A DNA stretch of 64,000 nucleotides from Marsupella aquatica (lineage: Eukaryota; Marchantiophyta): positions 23,002,001 through 23,066,000 of the forward strand of contig OZ316897.1 in the NCBI GenBank assembly GCA_973895155.1. The letters run 5' to 3'. Position numbers and translations under genes: made by a program. This document shows positions 34,782 through 47,400 of the stretch, in pieces; the first letter of the stretch is position 1; each line of letters begins with the position of its first letter. The notes below the pieces were generated by a model. That model searched no databases and had not been told where the DNA came from. It saw nothing but the letters and a program-made list of their open reading frames with translations.

Positions 34782-37700
34782 ATGAATCAAGCCATCAACC
34801 CAATGACCAACCTAGAGAAATTAACATTTCCAGCCCTAGACATCGATGGTAGCAACTACCTGGAATGGTCAATGAATCTCAGAGAGAACCTAACCTCGCT
34901 AACCCTACTCCTAGCCATAGGGATGGCTCAACCTATACTAGCTGGCGAACCCCAACCAGACCCGTTAACTAAAGCCAATGAATCGAAGGCCCTAGTATTC
35001 CTGAGACGCCATATCCATAGATTCCTACAAAGACAATACATGCACCTCTCAACCCCTCGTGAACTATGGACAGCGCTCCAAACCCGATTCGACCACCAAA
35101 AATTTGTTGAACTACCTAAAGCCAGGCAAGACTGGCTAAACCTGTGAGTCCAAGACTTTACCTCTATTTCAGCCTACAATAGCGAACTCTTTAGAATAAC
35201 ATCAACCCTCGCACTATGTGGCGAGCCGGTCACAGACAAGGATCTGCTAGAGAAGACCTTGTCGACATTTCATTCATCGAATGTGTGGCTATCAACACAG
35301 TATCGAAACATGAAGTTCGGGCAATACTCCGAGCTCATAGCCCACCTCCTAGTCACCGAAAGAAACCAAGAACTTCTTTTCGTAAACTCTAGAAAACAAC
35401 CTGCGGGCACAATGCCCTCAGGACAACAGAATGAAACCCATAACATAGAAAATGATGAACCCTCCACATCGAGGCAAGACATTAAATGCACTAAGAATAG
35501 CAACCGGAGAAACACCCACAACAGGGGAAGTTTCTATAACCAACGTCCACAATATAACTCCCAACGGACCTTTAGAGGACGTGGAGGACGAGAAGGACGT
35601 GGAGGACGTGGAGGACGTGGTGGACGAGAAGGACGTGGAGGACGTGGAGGACGAGGAGGACGTGGTGGACATGGCGGACGCGGAGGACGCAGCGGTGGTA
35701 GAACATATAACAACAACCGTAGAAATGATTGGTCACAATCCCGACAACAACGGGAACGACCGAAATGCCATGAATGTGGCATGACAAACCACCTAGCGAG
35801 AAACTGTAGAATCCCGCAACACCTTAGAGATCTATACCAACGGTCCATCCAGGATGGACAAACCTCTAGGACACCACCCCGTGAAACCCACGGGGCGTTC
35901 ATGGAGTCTAGTGACCCATTCCAAGACTTTTCAGACCTACCTGTCCAACCCGAGGCACACTTAGTGGCAAGTAGCTCCACTACACCAGATTTAAATAGCC
36001 CAAGCACATGTATTATCGACAGTGCGACCACGCATACTATCCTCGGGGATAGGCACCTTTTCCACAAGATTACACCCTCACGTAGATCCTTGACCACTAT
36101 AAATGGCCCTAGCCAAATAGAAGAAGGCTTCGGCCCAGCTTCCATTAGACTACCGCAGGGTACAGCGATTCACATAGAATCTGTCATTTTCGCCCCGAAC
36201 GCAACCCGTAATCTCCTCAGTTTTAGAGATATACGAGCAAATGGACTACATGTCCAGACGGGCGATACAAGAGACCAGGAAGTGATACACTTGGTTGAAA
36301 ATACCCCTACGGGGAAAATCATTAAAGAAACACTTTTCTCGTACCCCTACGGGTTTTATGTAACTCATATTGAATGCCTGCATAACAATGCCAACACAAG
36401 CGAATTGCATGCGCTTTGGCATGCACGCCTCGGCCACCCCGGCCAATCAATGCTAACCAAAATCATTAAGAATTCAAGAGGCATTCCAATCAATACACGC
36501 CACATTCCAGCAAGCACCCCATGCACTGCATGCTCACGCGGCAAACTAATAACAAGGCCCACGGCATCAAAATTGCCAACTAAAATACCCCAATTCTTGG
36601 AAATCATCCATGCAGATGTTTGCAGAACAATTAACCCACCGAGCGGACCATTCCGCTACTTTATGGTATTAATCGACGCATCAACTAAATGGTCAAATGT
36701 GACACTGCTTTCAACGAGGAACATGGTTATGCCTCGCATTTTGGCGCAAATCTTGCACATGAAAGCACAATTCCCAGATCACCCCATTAAGACACTAAGG
36801 GTGGACAATGCAGGGGAATTCACATCCAAAACATTTGATAACTTGTGTACATCACTTGGCATCGACGTACAATATCTTGTACCTCACGTGCATTTTCAGA
36901 ACGGATTAGCTGAAGCAGTCATTAAACGCCTTCAGTTAATTGCATGCCCATTATTAATGCAGTCAAAACTCCCCGTCTCAGCATGGGGACATGCCATATT
37001 ACAGGCTAATGCATTAATCCAATACCGCCCATCGGCTTTTAATACCTATAGCCCATACCAAATTGCTAATGGTATCAAACCTGACCTATCACATCTTCGT
37101 TCATTTGGATGTCAAGTAATGGTCCCCATTACTCTACCCAAACGAACCAAGATGGGACCCCAACGACAGTTGGGGATATACATCGGATTCGACTCTCCGT
37201 CCATAATTCGATATATGGAGCCAACAACTGGCGACGTTTTTAAATCCAGATTTCTAGATTGCCATTTTGATGAACACATTTACCCACCATTAATAACCCC
37301 TGAACACCCACAACCACTTTTGGAGTGGGAAAGACACTCACCATTTTGGCAAGACCTTAGAACCAATCAAGGGGAGAAAGAAGTTCAACGAATTTTACAA
37401 CTCCACAAGATTGTGGAAGAACTTCCCGATACTTTCGTTGATACATCACAAGTTAGCTGCTCACATATTCTAGCTGCGAGAGCACCTGCTCGCATTGAAT
37501 TATCAAGTGAGCCAGCAAGTACATCCCAGCCTCGTGCCAAACGAGGTAGACCTTTGGGATCAAAAGATAAACAACCACGAAGGCGTGGTTCATCTATACC
37601 ACCTTCACCTGATGTCGATCATAACGAATCTACATCCCATATCTCTATCCACTACGCACACACAGGTGCGATGTGGGATAGAAATACTACTTCAATAGAT

Positions 37701-39479
37701 GATGCTTTTGCATTAATGGTGGCAACACATATCACTGACGATACACCCGAACTAATATCTATCTTAGAATGCCAAAAGAGACCAGATTGGCCTGAATGGC
37801 AAAAAGCTATAAATGGAGAATTAGATTCCCTACTTAGCAGACACACTTTTGGCCCAGTCGAGCCAACACCGCAAAATGTACACCTAATTGGCTACAAGTG
37901 GACATTTGTCCGCAAAAGAAATGATAAAGGCCAAGTTGTATGCTATAAAGCACGTCTGGTAGGGAAAGGATTTACCCAACAACCGGGAATTCATTACGAT
38001 GAAACCTATTCACCGGTTATGGATAGCACAACATTCCGATACCTTATCGGATTTGCCATTTTCCATAAACTACAAATGCGACAACTGGATGTTGCGACCG
38101 CATATCTATATGGAACTTTAGACACTTGTCTGTACATGCGATCACCTCCTGAGTTGGAGCAACGTCGCCGAGCTTTAGCTCAAGGCGCTAAATCGCATAT
38201 CCCATATTTACATAAGATTATAAAACAATTATCTCAAGTTACACCTCATGTGTCATCTACACATGTAACTCATAATAACGACACCGCTGTGTCAACCGTA
38301 CGGAATACTCGCTGTGGACTAGCTATCCGCGTGTTGAAGGCATTATATGGCCTGAAACAAAGTGGCAGAGTATGGTATCAAAGATTTACTAATGAAATGA
38401 TTGCCATGGGTTTTTCCCATGATGCCATTACACCATGTTTATTTATTAAACATGTGGATGATGAATATGTCATCGTTTCTATTTATGTTGATGACTTAAA
38501 TATATTTGGGACACCCCAACTTACAGAAGACACTATTACCAGTCTTAAATCCACATTTGAGATGAAAGACCTTGGACATACAAACTTTTGCTTAGGCTTA
38601 CAACTAGAGATCCTACCCACTGGCATGATGCTCCATCAGACAACACAAATTGAAAAAATCCTAAAACAGTTCAATATGAACCTAGCACACCCATTGACGT
38701 CACCAATGGTTGTACGTTCATTAGAAAACAATACTGATGTTTTTCGCAAGCGCAAAGAACATGAACCACTATTAGGACCAGAAACTCCATATCTTTCTGC
38801 GATAGGAACATTAATGTATCTAGCAAATCAGACACAACCAGACATTGCATTTACAATTAACTTACTAGCTAGACATAGTGCAACTCCCACAGCCAAACAC
38901 TAGAACAGAGTTAAGCACTATTTAGGTATCTGCGTGGCACCACCGATACAGGGTTATTTTACCCATTCGGTGCAAACCACGAACTCATAGGATACGCGGA
39001 TGCCGGATATCTTTCTGACACTGACACCGCAAAATCGTACCCCCTTTTCTTGGAAAAGCGTGAAACAGACCCTAACAGCAACGTCATCGAATCACTTAGA
39101 AATCTTAGCTCTACATGAGGCTAGTCGTGAAGCCGTTTGGTTACGATCCTTTATAAATCACATCAACACCAAATGCGGCCTACCACCACTAACGAAGCCT
39201 ACTAACATTTTTGAGGATAATGTAGCATGTATACAGTAGATCACGAAAGGATTCATCAAAGGCGATCGCGTGAAGCATATAGCTCCAAAGTTTTTCTACA
39301 CCCACGAGTTACATGGAAAAGAGATCAACATTTTGCAGATTTCAAGTGCAGACAACTGTGCGGATCTCTTCACCAAATCACTATTGCCATCAATTCATCA
39401 CCGACACTGCCAAGCGATTAGACTACGGAGCGTGCGACGCATGATGACCGTGGAGACTGCTACTCCACATGATGCTTGA
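34782..39479 (+). pseudogene. Copia gag-pol polyprotein, broken
   Basis: One reading frame runs from 34782 to 38903 with a single TGA at 35145-35147. Domains in order: UBN2-type gag; an RGG-rich basic stretch (about 35,570-35,700); zinc knuckle CHECGMTNHLARNC; protease DSATTHTIL; integrase with HARLGHPGQSML zinc motif and RVDNAGEF; reverse transcriptase with IYVDDLN. The frame then stops at TAG (38901-38903) where copia proteins usually have Trp. A frameshift follows, after which RNase H continues in other frames (NHLEILALHEASREAVW, then DRVKHIAPKFF and SADNCADLFTKSL). Both stops fit single transitions. The element could move only with help from other copies. Confidence 0.92.
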
Positions 39480-39791
39480 TGATGCTGACGACATGATGCT
39501 GACGACTTACTGTTGAGACAAATGTTAAAGCTAGATTTACTATAGCATCTAACTTTATTTAATATTGACATTTATTACGACGAGGACTGTTAGGCTACAC
39601 TCTTTTTCCTTTAGCACTCATATTTTTTCTCTGCTACACTGATAGAGTTTTTACTAAGCTAGAGTTGATAAAGGTTTTTTAACGAGGCAATCTACCTCGC
39701 TTGTACTTATATCATGTATTTCCTATGAACATGATATAATAGGTATAGTCTATGTTGTCTATATAGTTGCCACTATATATCCAAAGGGGAG

Positions 39792-39899
39792 TGTTAGACT
39801 CTACCTGGTGACCGGACGACCGGACCAGCCAGTCACCGGACCGGCACCACTACATGTACCAAACACCACAGACTATACATCATTCATTCTATTCTCACA
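39792..39899 (+). repeat. 3' LTR of copia element
   Basis: Identical to the 5' LTR except for one transition (ccatag against ccacag). Followed by TATAT (39,900-39,904). Confidence 0.95.
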
Positions 39900-39904
39900 T
39901 ATAT

Positions 39905-40977
39905 TAATAGTGACATTAGAATAAAGAAAAATTAGGGGTTGTAAGAGAATGATAGAGACTGAAGGTACATTCAGGTACTGATCTCATGAGTTACAATCAT
40001 ACCTGGAGAGAGTTGTCATGTGGTTGGCCTGTTTAAAAGACTAGGGCCAAAGAATAGGAAGTAAAGGAAGACATGGCAAGAGACCCAGTAAAGTAAAACA
40101 AGAGATAAACTGCTACAAAGATAAAAGAATTACTGTAAACCCCTACCAAAGAGTAAACTGAAAATCCTATTAAAGCTCAGGATCTTATTATGCATATGAT
40201 TTAAACCTGCACTGTGCCCTGAAAAAATAGTTTTTCTGAGCCATCCCATCATCCAAAATGTGTCCTCACACACCCTCTGCCTCATCTCCGTGCATCCCCC
40301 TGCAATAAGCCTTCCATGATGGTACCTTGTGGAGAGCCCACTCACCTCAGTCCACCAATAGCCCTCCCACCTTGCCCCCCATGCCTCTTAGAGCTAGGTT
40401 CTATGGGCCAGGGGCAGGGAGTTCGAGCACTCCCTCTGACACCCCCTGGAGCCCAAATACATTGATGGTATTTCAAGGTCCACACAGTATTTTAAAGGTA
40501 TGAGTTTAAACTTAAAAGCCAACGAGAACTCCCTGCACTGTTACTATACAGGGGTACCTTTGAACTTAACAGGGAGTGTGAGGGAAAATATCATTTGTGA
40601 CCCCTTAAGTCCCCTAAAAAGCTGTAATTTTATTGGCTCAAACACTCACATACATCTGCAGTCCCAGCACCATGGAACCTAGACTTTTCTTTAGGCCTTG
40701 GCAGGATGGTTTGCACGCTCTGTCCTTCCCTATCAAACAATCGCCACAATTCCTTTCCTCAATGACTTTCTTGTCTCCTCGACACCTTTTTTTGACTCAG
40801 CTCTACCGTCAACATTATTTTGTGCAATGCAGACCAACATGGCCACAACTACGTAAATCCTGTCAGGAGAAGAGGTTACCGGTGTGTAACCATTTCTACA
40901 GGGGCCTGCTATAGTCATAATCTGGTGTCCTGAAAAGTTGAGCCGGTAACCTCTTTCCGGGCAGGAGTTACGTACAC
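39905..40977. other. Intergenic, no recognised gene
   Basis: Short ORFs only. 'gaggttaccgg' near 40,875 and its inverse 'ccggtaacctc' near 40,943 form the arms of a small inverted repeat just before the next fold-back element. Confidence 0.4.
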
Positions 40978-41125
40978 TAATGCAGGGCAGGGCTGGGCTG
41001 GGGTTATAGGCTGTAACCTGCTCCCGGAATATTCAAAGAAGCTTCCCGGCTGCCGCCGGTCAGTTTCTTTTCATATTCCGGATACAGGGTTACAGCCTAG
41101 TAACCCTGCACCCAGACCTGCATTA
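40978..41125. mobile_element. Fold-back MITE-like element
   Basis: The halves are imperfect inverted copies: TAATGCAGG...GGCTGTAACC on the left and its complement on the right, continuing inward through CCGGAATAT and AAAGAA. The whole 148 bp can fold as one long hairpin. No target duplication was assigned. Confidence 0.65.
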
Positions 41126-41228
41126 CCCTATACATTAGGGTGTTTCACATATGAAGAAAAAGTTGCATACACGGGCGGCCCAAGGCGCACCATGACAAGG
41201 TTGATGTGGGCCAAATTTTTGGGGGGTA

Positions 41229-41446
41229 GTGAATTATGAGACGGGTCGCGGGTGCAAATGCCAATGGCCTATACCTACTGCTTTTAGGTTTTTTGTTAGT
41301 TGTCATTGTAATTGTGGTCAGGCGGGGGTTTCGGTCAAAATCCCCAGGCGTGACTGGTCAGGCACCACAATTGGTGCCCCACCCATCTTGTCCGAACTCT
41401 GGGGCATGGAAATTTACTCAAACTCCTATATGTGAGACGCCCTAGT
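41229..41446. repeat. Partial related copy of the 41.6-kb fold-back family
   Basis: It shares 'cgcgggtgcaaatgccaatg', 'gcgtgactggtcaggcacca' and 'tatgtgagacgccct' with the element at 41,609-42,083, partly in inverse orientation, but has lost symmetry. Confidence 0.5.
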
Positions 41447-41608
41447 ACTACACTACATGGAGGAAACTCGAAATTTCAGAATTAATTGATTTTTCGCGCT
41501 AACCTTACTAGTAAGGTAAAGGTAAGCAAAGCTGCAGCTGATCCGGATGCCGAGAAAACCTGAGCAGAACCTAGCGCGACCGGGCTTATCCCAACCGCAA
41601 TAATAATA

Positions 41609-42083
41609 GGGCGTCTCAAATATAGGGCGTTTGAGTAATTTTCCACGCCCGGGAGTATCAGTGCCCAGGCCTCCGGACAGGACTGGTCGGGCACCGATTG
41701 TGGTGCCCGACCAATCACGCCCGGGAAAGCTCTGCCCGATCGGGATTACAAGAAACGAACAAGGAACGAAATGTTAACGAACAATAGGCCATTGGCATTT
41801 ACACCCGCGACTTGTGTCATAATTCAGTACTCAAAAAAATGTTGGCCCGCATCAACCCTCTCGCGGTGCGCCCGAGTGCGTCTCGGGCCACCCGTGAATG
41901 AAGTTTTTTTCTCATATATGAGACGCCCTATGTTCGTTTTTTGTAATCCCGGTCGGGCGAAGTTTTCCCGGGCGTGACTGGTCGGGCACCACAATCGGTG
42001 CCCGACCAATCCTGTCCGGAGGCCCGGGCACTGATACTCCCGGGCGTGGAAAATTACTCAAACGCCCTATATTTGAGACCCCC
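41609..42083. mobile_element. Fold-back element with ~150-bp inverted arms
   Basis: The arms 41,609-41,760 and about 41,930-42,083 are near-complete inverted copies, starting GGGCGTCTCAAATATAGGGC and sharing ACGCCCGGGAGTATCAGTGC. Each arm holds a further palindrome around GTCGGGCACC..GGTGCCCGAC. The loop is about 170 bp. There is no transposase, and target duplication is unresolved (ATA left, TTA right). Confidence 0.75.
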
Positions 42084-42107
42084 TTATGCATTTACGAAGG
42101 TCCCCAC

Positions 42108-42297
42108 CGGAACTGATAGAGATCCGGAGGAGAAGGAAGAGGTGACGGAAGTGACTGATAGAGATCCGGAGGAAATCGAAGTCGTCACGGAAGTGACTGA
42201 TGGAGATCCGGAGGAAAACGAAGAGGTCACGCAAGTGACTGATGGAGATCCGGAAGAAAACGACCAGGTCACGGAAGACGTTTGCAAGGAAGAAGAG
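42108..42297 (+). repeat. 42-bp tandem repeat encoding an acidic peptide
   Basis: Four copies of a 42-bp unit, roughly 'gtgactgatagagatccgga' plus 'ggaaaacgaagaggtcacgg'. In one frame they read TDRDPEEKEEVTEV with variants TDGDPEENEEVTQ. The open frame extends from the fold-back arm to a stop at 42,309. The units vary more at third positions than elsewhere, hinting at past coding selection, but no gene was assembled. Confidence 0.6.
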
Positions 42298-42339
42298 CGA
42301 CAGTTGTGACCCACCCGCGGGTGCAGGAATTATGAATCC

Positions 42340-42600
42340 ATGTCAGATCTGGAAAACCTCCCGACCTTCCATTCGAACGACAAGCCCCCGTTGGTCACTA
42401 CTGTGTGGATTTTATGCCTCGCATTCGTCTTCGGCAACCTCTTTTCACTGAATGAAATTGATCCGGCCAAGACGTTTGGCACGTACAGTAGTTGGGCAAA
42501 ATTGGTAGACCTCGCCTCCCCTGATAATTGCCCGAATTGGAGTCCTCTTTGTGGGAGATTTATTGGGTGTTCACGGCAATATGATATGTTCGTTTTTTAG
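42340..42600 (+). CDS. Small ORF with one membrane segment, unidentified
   Basis: An 86-codon ORF starting MSDLENLPTFHSND, with a hydrophobic stretch VTTVWILCLAFVFGNLF. It follows the acidic repeat in another frame. There is no family match and no supporting splice structure. It may be chance or a fragment of transposon cargo. Confidence 0.2.
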   Translation: MSDLENLPTFHSNDKPPLVTTVWILCLAFVFGNLFSLNEIDPAKTFGTYSSWAKLVDLASPDNCPNWSPLCGRFIGCSRQYDMFVF

Positions 42601-44485
42601 GTCGCACATTTCCCTGTCGAGTTCGCTTCGAAATGTTGAGATGGTGCTTCTTTAGGGGCTGCACTGTTGTACATGGCCAAGAAAAGAATCCTGGAGACAG
42701 TTTGATTACCCTGTTGCCATACATCAGTGAATCCTCTCGTTAATGTTATCCGAAACTGTGGACTACGGAAGCACATCAACTCCTCTGGTAAATGTTACCA
42801 GAGTTTTTCATGGGCAGGACAGAAGCGCTCTAAAACCTCTAGTTTGACGCTGCTACTTCAGTCGTAGCTCGGCTTCGGCAATGGTGTGGCACGCGGTCTT
42901 TCAGCTAGCATCTTTTCTTTATTCTCGTATTTATCAGTTAAACTAGTTCACATTCCCTCTTGAGAAAAACTTGCAAACGGGGGAAAAGCTGGTGAGACAG
43001 AAAGGAAAGGGGTCTTTCAGTTCGGCTTGACGACGACGGAAACTCACCCAATCGCAATGGAGGTGGTTCTGAGCAGTTCGTTTTATGCAAAACTTTCTCA
43101 AAACACCTGTTTACTATTAATGTCGTTGATTTTCCTTGCCCAACCTCGGCTGGGCTGAACCTAAGGCCTCTTAGTATGATTCAGACAGTAAATTCGGCTC
43201 GAAGATCTGAGAAACTTCCACTAGATATCCTTTGAGATGTGTTCAGGTTCTTGTTACTCTGACTTGACTTGTGACGGTTTTTCTCACGTTATACTCCTGT
43301 GTGTTCATAAACAAGGCTTTGGGCAAATTGTATGTGTCAACAGTGTATTTGGCGTATCGGTGTCTATGTTGCCTCAACGTGTGCATTCACAGGAATGGCG
43401 CAGGCTCTTCGTTTAAAAATGGCGGGCACTGGAATCAGAGTGGCATCTGTGCATCCAGGTCCTGTGGACCCTAGCATGTGAGGAGCAACTTGACGTCCCA
43501 TTAATGACTGGAAGAAAATATCAACTCGTCAGAGCAGGATGAGAATTTAAACAATTGCGGTGCAAGTTCCTGTAAATTTTAATCCGTCAGGACTTGGGAA
43601 GCAGACCACTTCTTGTAAACTAACAACACCGCGTTACCAATTATGATTTCTTGCACATCTCTCGATGTCTTGCCTCTCTTATCTTTGTTTCTTGGTGGAA
43701 TTGTAGATGGGTTAGTGGCAGTTTGGACAAGTCAGGTATTGACGCACAAAATATATGTAGCCTTGAGGTGGCTTTGTTGCCCCAAGACGTCGCAGACGCC
43801 ATTGCGACAATTGCGTACCAGGTTCATGCTTTAGACCTGGCCACGCATTTTGTTTCAGTTGGAATTGAAGGAGATTGTTTTCATTTCATCAACAACACTC
43901 AACTCTTAGGAATCGAGTGCGGATGAAAAAAGAAGAACATTTCTAGCTAACTGCTGGCATGAACACCAGACCATTCAATTCTCTTGGTTAAGTGTGAGTC
44001 TTGGACATCTGGCGCTACTGCCTTGATCGTGGAAAACTAATTACAGTTGGCTGGCTGAAACTGTTGCAGAACTCAAGATCTGACATTAACTTGCTTCGAA
44101 TGGTGCCAAGCAATGCGCCCAGGAAGACCCATATCTGAGCCCCTATCCCCGCAAAGAAAGTGGAAACTCCCTGTGTATTACAAAATGGAAGCGCTGCTGC
44201 TATTGATGTAGCGCTGCGTAAGAATTACAATTGTGTCCCAAACAAAAAATATGCAAACTTTGAAAAATAATTCTCCATGCACCACCCTGATGCCGATGGA
44301 GGAGAATGTGCAAGGACCATTCCTTAATTGCCTGGATCATCTGGAATGGTGCAATTGAAAGCAATGCGCCAAAGTTCTCTTCTTTGCGTTCTCATCTCTC
44401 GACAAGTAGGTCACTTTAGCCAATAAATTATATGTAATTTGCCCTCTCAACTCTCGTCGTTATCGAGCGAACAGTCCTTTGAAAT
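42601..44485. other. Intergenic; one weak exon candidate
   Basis: At about 43,710-43,926 (+) an acceptor (gaattgtag) precedes a frame containing SLEVALLPQDVADAIATIAY and ending IECG, which could be a terminal exon. No partner exons were placed. The last few hundred bases should hold the promoter of the CFAP99-like gene. Confidence 0.35.
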
Positions 44486-47400
44486 ATGGGAAAGGAGGTG
44501 GACCATGGTGTTGAAATGGGACACGGCCACAGTCACGGCCACAGTCACGGCCACACACACCACGGTGGCCGTCATCACAGTCACTGCACTTCTCCTGAAG
44601 ATTTTGTTCCCCTGCCGAAGGAGCCAGGATGCCACGCTACGGAGAAAATGAAGCCAGGGAAAGAGCCTCTGAGATGGCGACGAAGCACCATCAAAGTGTC
44701 TCCCTGCGTTCACTGCGCGTCGCAAGAGGCGCACGAGCGCGCGAAAACATACAGAGCCAAAGGACAGTGTTTGGCTCCTGTGGAACTATTAGCGTGTAGC
44801 ATCAAACTGATTGAAAGCTACAGGAAGAAGAAGGAGCCTGGACAGACTCCAGACGTCTACGCCGACGTTTGGCTACCTCTGTACAATGTCGTGCACCCTT
44901 ACGATATCCAATTCATCAAACAGGCAAGTACTGTAATGTAATTCTCGTTCTGGATAATTATGCATTCACAATCATGTCAAAGACGTTTAATCTCAAACCT
45001 GCATGCCCATATTCCTGTCACTTGAGCATTCTAAGACATTTTGCAGATGCATCAAGAATTGTTACTCCAGTTGCCACACACAAAGTCGAACCTCCTATGG
45101 CAGTATACTCTTTGAGTACTAAAGCTCCCATCCCAGAACTTCAATCTGAATACCAGTAGTCTCCCTTATTAGTTATGCCTCTAAGAGGCAAGCTGCATGC
45201 TCACTATACGCATGAGCACGGGAGACAAAAAGGGGCACCATGGACTTGAAACTGACATGGAGGGCATTACAGGTTCTATATGGATGCGTAAGGTACGAGA
45301 TGCTTCTCAGCATATTCGTCGACAAACTGCATGAGCAAAATCCTCTGGTTACGTTCGATGACGACATGACATACACAGTCTTGGCATACCTTGCATTGCT
45401 TCGACTTCATGAGCTCCAATGGTCGCAATATCGGTGAGCCACTCAAAGTCACGTTAATGCTATGCTGCGGCTGTCACTCAATTTTCTTGGCACAACAAAC
45501 CCAGTCTCTTCAATTTTGTGACCTTATATCTCGATCCAAAGCAGCCACTGTCGTCAAAAGCAAGTGCCAGTCCTGCAGGTGCCGATCAATATACCCTAAT
45601 GAACGGTTTTTCTTAAACCTTCTCTCATTATGCCCATCTAGGAAAGTCGTATGAGAGAAGAGGAGTCTGGTTGAACTAGAGACCTGTCCACATGCGTGCC
45701 TTAAGCCGAAATTGTTTTTAAACAATGAGAAAGGGGCTTTGCCTATGTCTTTCTAGCAAACAGACAGAATGCACACTCAATAAAGAGAGTTAGAAAATCC
45801 ATTAAAAGAGAGATACATGACGACTATCTCAAATGTGATCAGAACGAACACCCAGACTGATAACCCTCAAAGCTTCACTACAGTACCAAGGCACGATGAG
45901 GAGCACAGTCGCTCACTCGAACCTACGCATAGTTTACTGGACATTCTCAATTAGTAGTTGAGATTTAGTTTAAAATTACGAGATTGCTGTACATAAATTT
46001 TCGTGAACTATTAAGAAATTTCGAGACTGTAATTAATTTCGCTTAGCATTTGAATGGTTGTGAAGATCAACGGTCGTCGTGTATCTGTATTGCTATTGAG
46101 ATTTAGCAGGCCATGTCAGCTCCAAGCAATGTACAGAGGCAAAGCCACCAAGTCCAGCGGAGTATATGAAAATGTCGCACGGCTGAACTCTTACAGTGCG
46201 GAGCATCGTTAACTTTCCACATTAAACAATAGTAACCACTCAATCGATCGGTTAGCTGTCTCGGCTTGGAAGAGTAGATGTAGAATATATTTTGCATTTT
46301 AGATGTAGACCATGCCTTGGATGGAAGGATATTTTATCTCAAAAGTTTGGCGATGGGCTTGTCATGAGGATGTACAGTCGATCAGCACTTGAAAGATGGT
46401 CTTGCGCTTGAGTGCAGGAGGTTGTTGTGGACTCAGCCACCAGGGAGAATGTTGCCCTTCTTAGAGTTTATTTTTGATGACAGCGCTCTTCTAAGCAACG
46501 TCCACAGCAGCTGGTGTGAGCACTATGATGACGAGGTTTGTTCATGTCTAAACGTCCTCCTATGCATGCAGCACTCCTCTGAGGCACCCACAAACCAGAG
46601 ACATTCTGAGATCTGGCTCACTTCGTGCCAGTATACCATTGATGAGATAATAACTTGAACACTTCAATCAGAGGGGTTGCATAGAATTCAATAGAGGAAG
46701 CTCGTGAACATTGGAATAGGAGGAAGTCCGCAAATCCCCAAGTTCAGCAACAAGGGACATGACGGCAACTCACAGAATGAAGTGATGTGGAGAGTTAGGT
46801 TATTGTGGACGGCTTGACGAGTATGTGGAAATGGAAATTGATCTCTCCCGTTAAAATTGAAACAAGCTTGGTGTTATCGAACCTTCTGTAAGTGATGGTC
46901 GAATGTCCTTAACGTATGGAGAATGTCGTAATGTATCCTTTGCTGGGTTGGAGTGCAGTTTGTTCGGGACATGATCGACAGCATAAGATTTTTCTCAGCA
47001 GAAGCGAAGGAACTTATTGACCAGTAAGGATCCCAGAGAATTGTCCACGTTGGTGTAGACAAGCAAAAGCTACTGTAGGTCACAGAAAGTCACAGTAAGT
47101 GCGACTTTTGTTAAGTAAATGGTCTGAAAGTAGATTTGGCTTGGCAGGTTTGCTAAACGAGTATATGCTCCAGATCCACTCGGCCGTTATGTACCGCCTC
47201 CGACAGTTCCACAACCCTTCAAGATGTCCGTCAGCAAGACCGTTTGCCCTCAGTTTGAAGAATTTGCGCCGGTGAGCGTGACCGCTTCCGTTCATTTCTA
47301 TCACTATAAGCAAGCTTAAGGTCTTTCGAATCTTCTCAGGAAATTGTTGTCCAAGGACGAGTAAATTATCGGTAATGGACGTTTAGTGGAGTGGCAGCCT

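Larger units (their letters stand above)
33492..39899 (+). mobile_element. Ty1/copia retrotransposon with 108-bp LTRs
   Basis: The two LTRs (33,492-33,599 and 39,792-39,899) run from TGTTAG to CTCACA and differ at one base of 108. The 5-bp duplication TATAT flanks the 6.4-kb element exactly. A purine tract AAAGGGGAG directly precedes the 3' LTR. The segment after the 5' LTR, TTATCAGCACG, is the probable primer-binding region but is not the usual TGGTATCAGAGC. A leader of about 1.2 kb precedes gag. Near-identical LTRs mean recent insertion, although the coding region already has stops and a frameshift. LTRs of 108 bp are very short for the superfamily. Confidence 0.95.

Noticed and set aside
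35534-36145. 203-codon antisense ORF rich in Pro-Pro-Arg
   Set aside because: Reverse reading of the RGG-coding gag repeats; a shadow of gag-pol.
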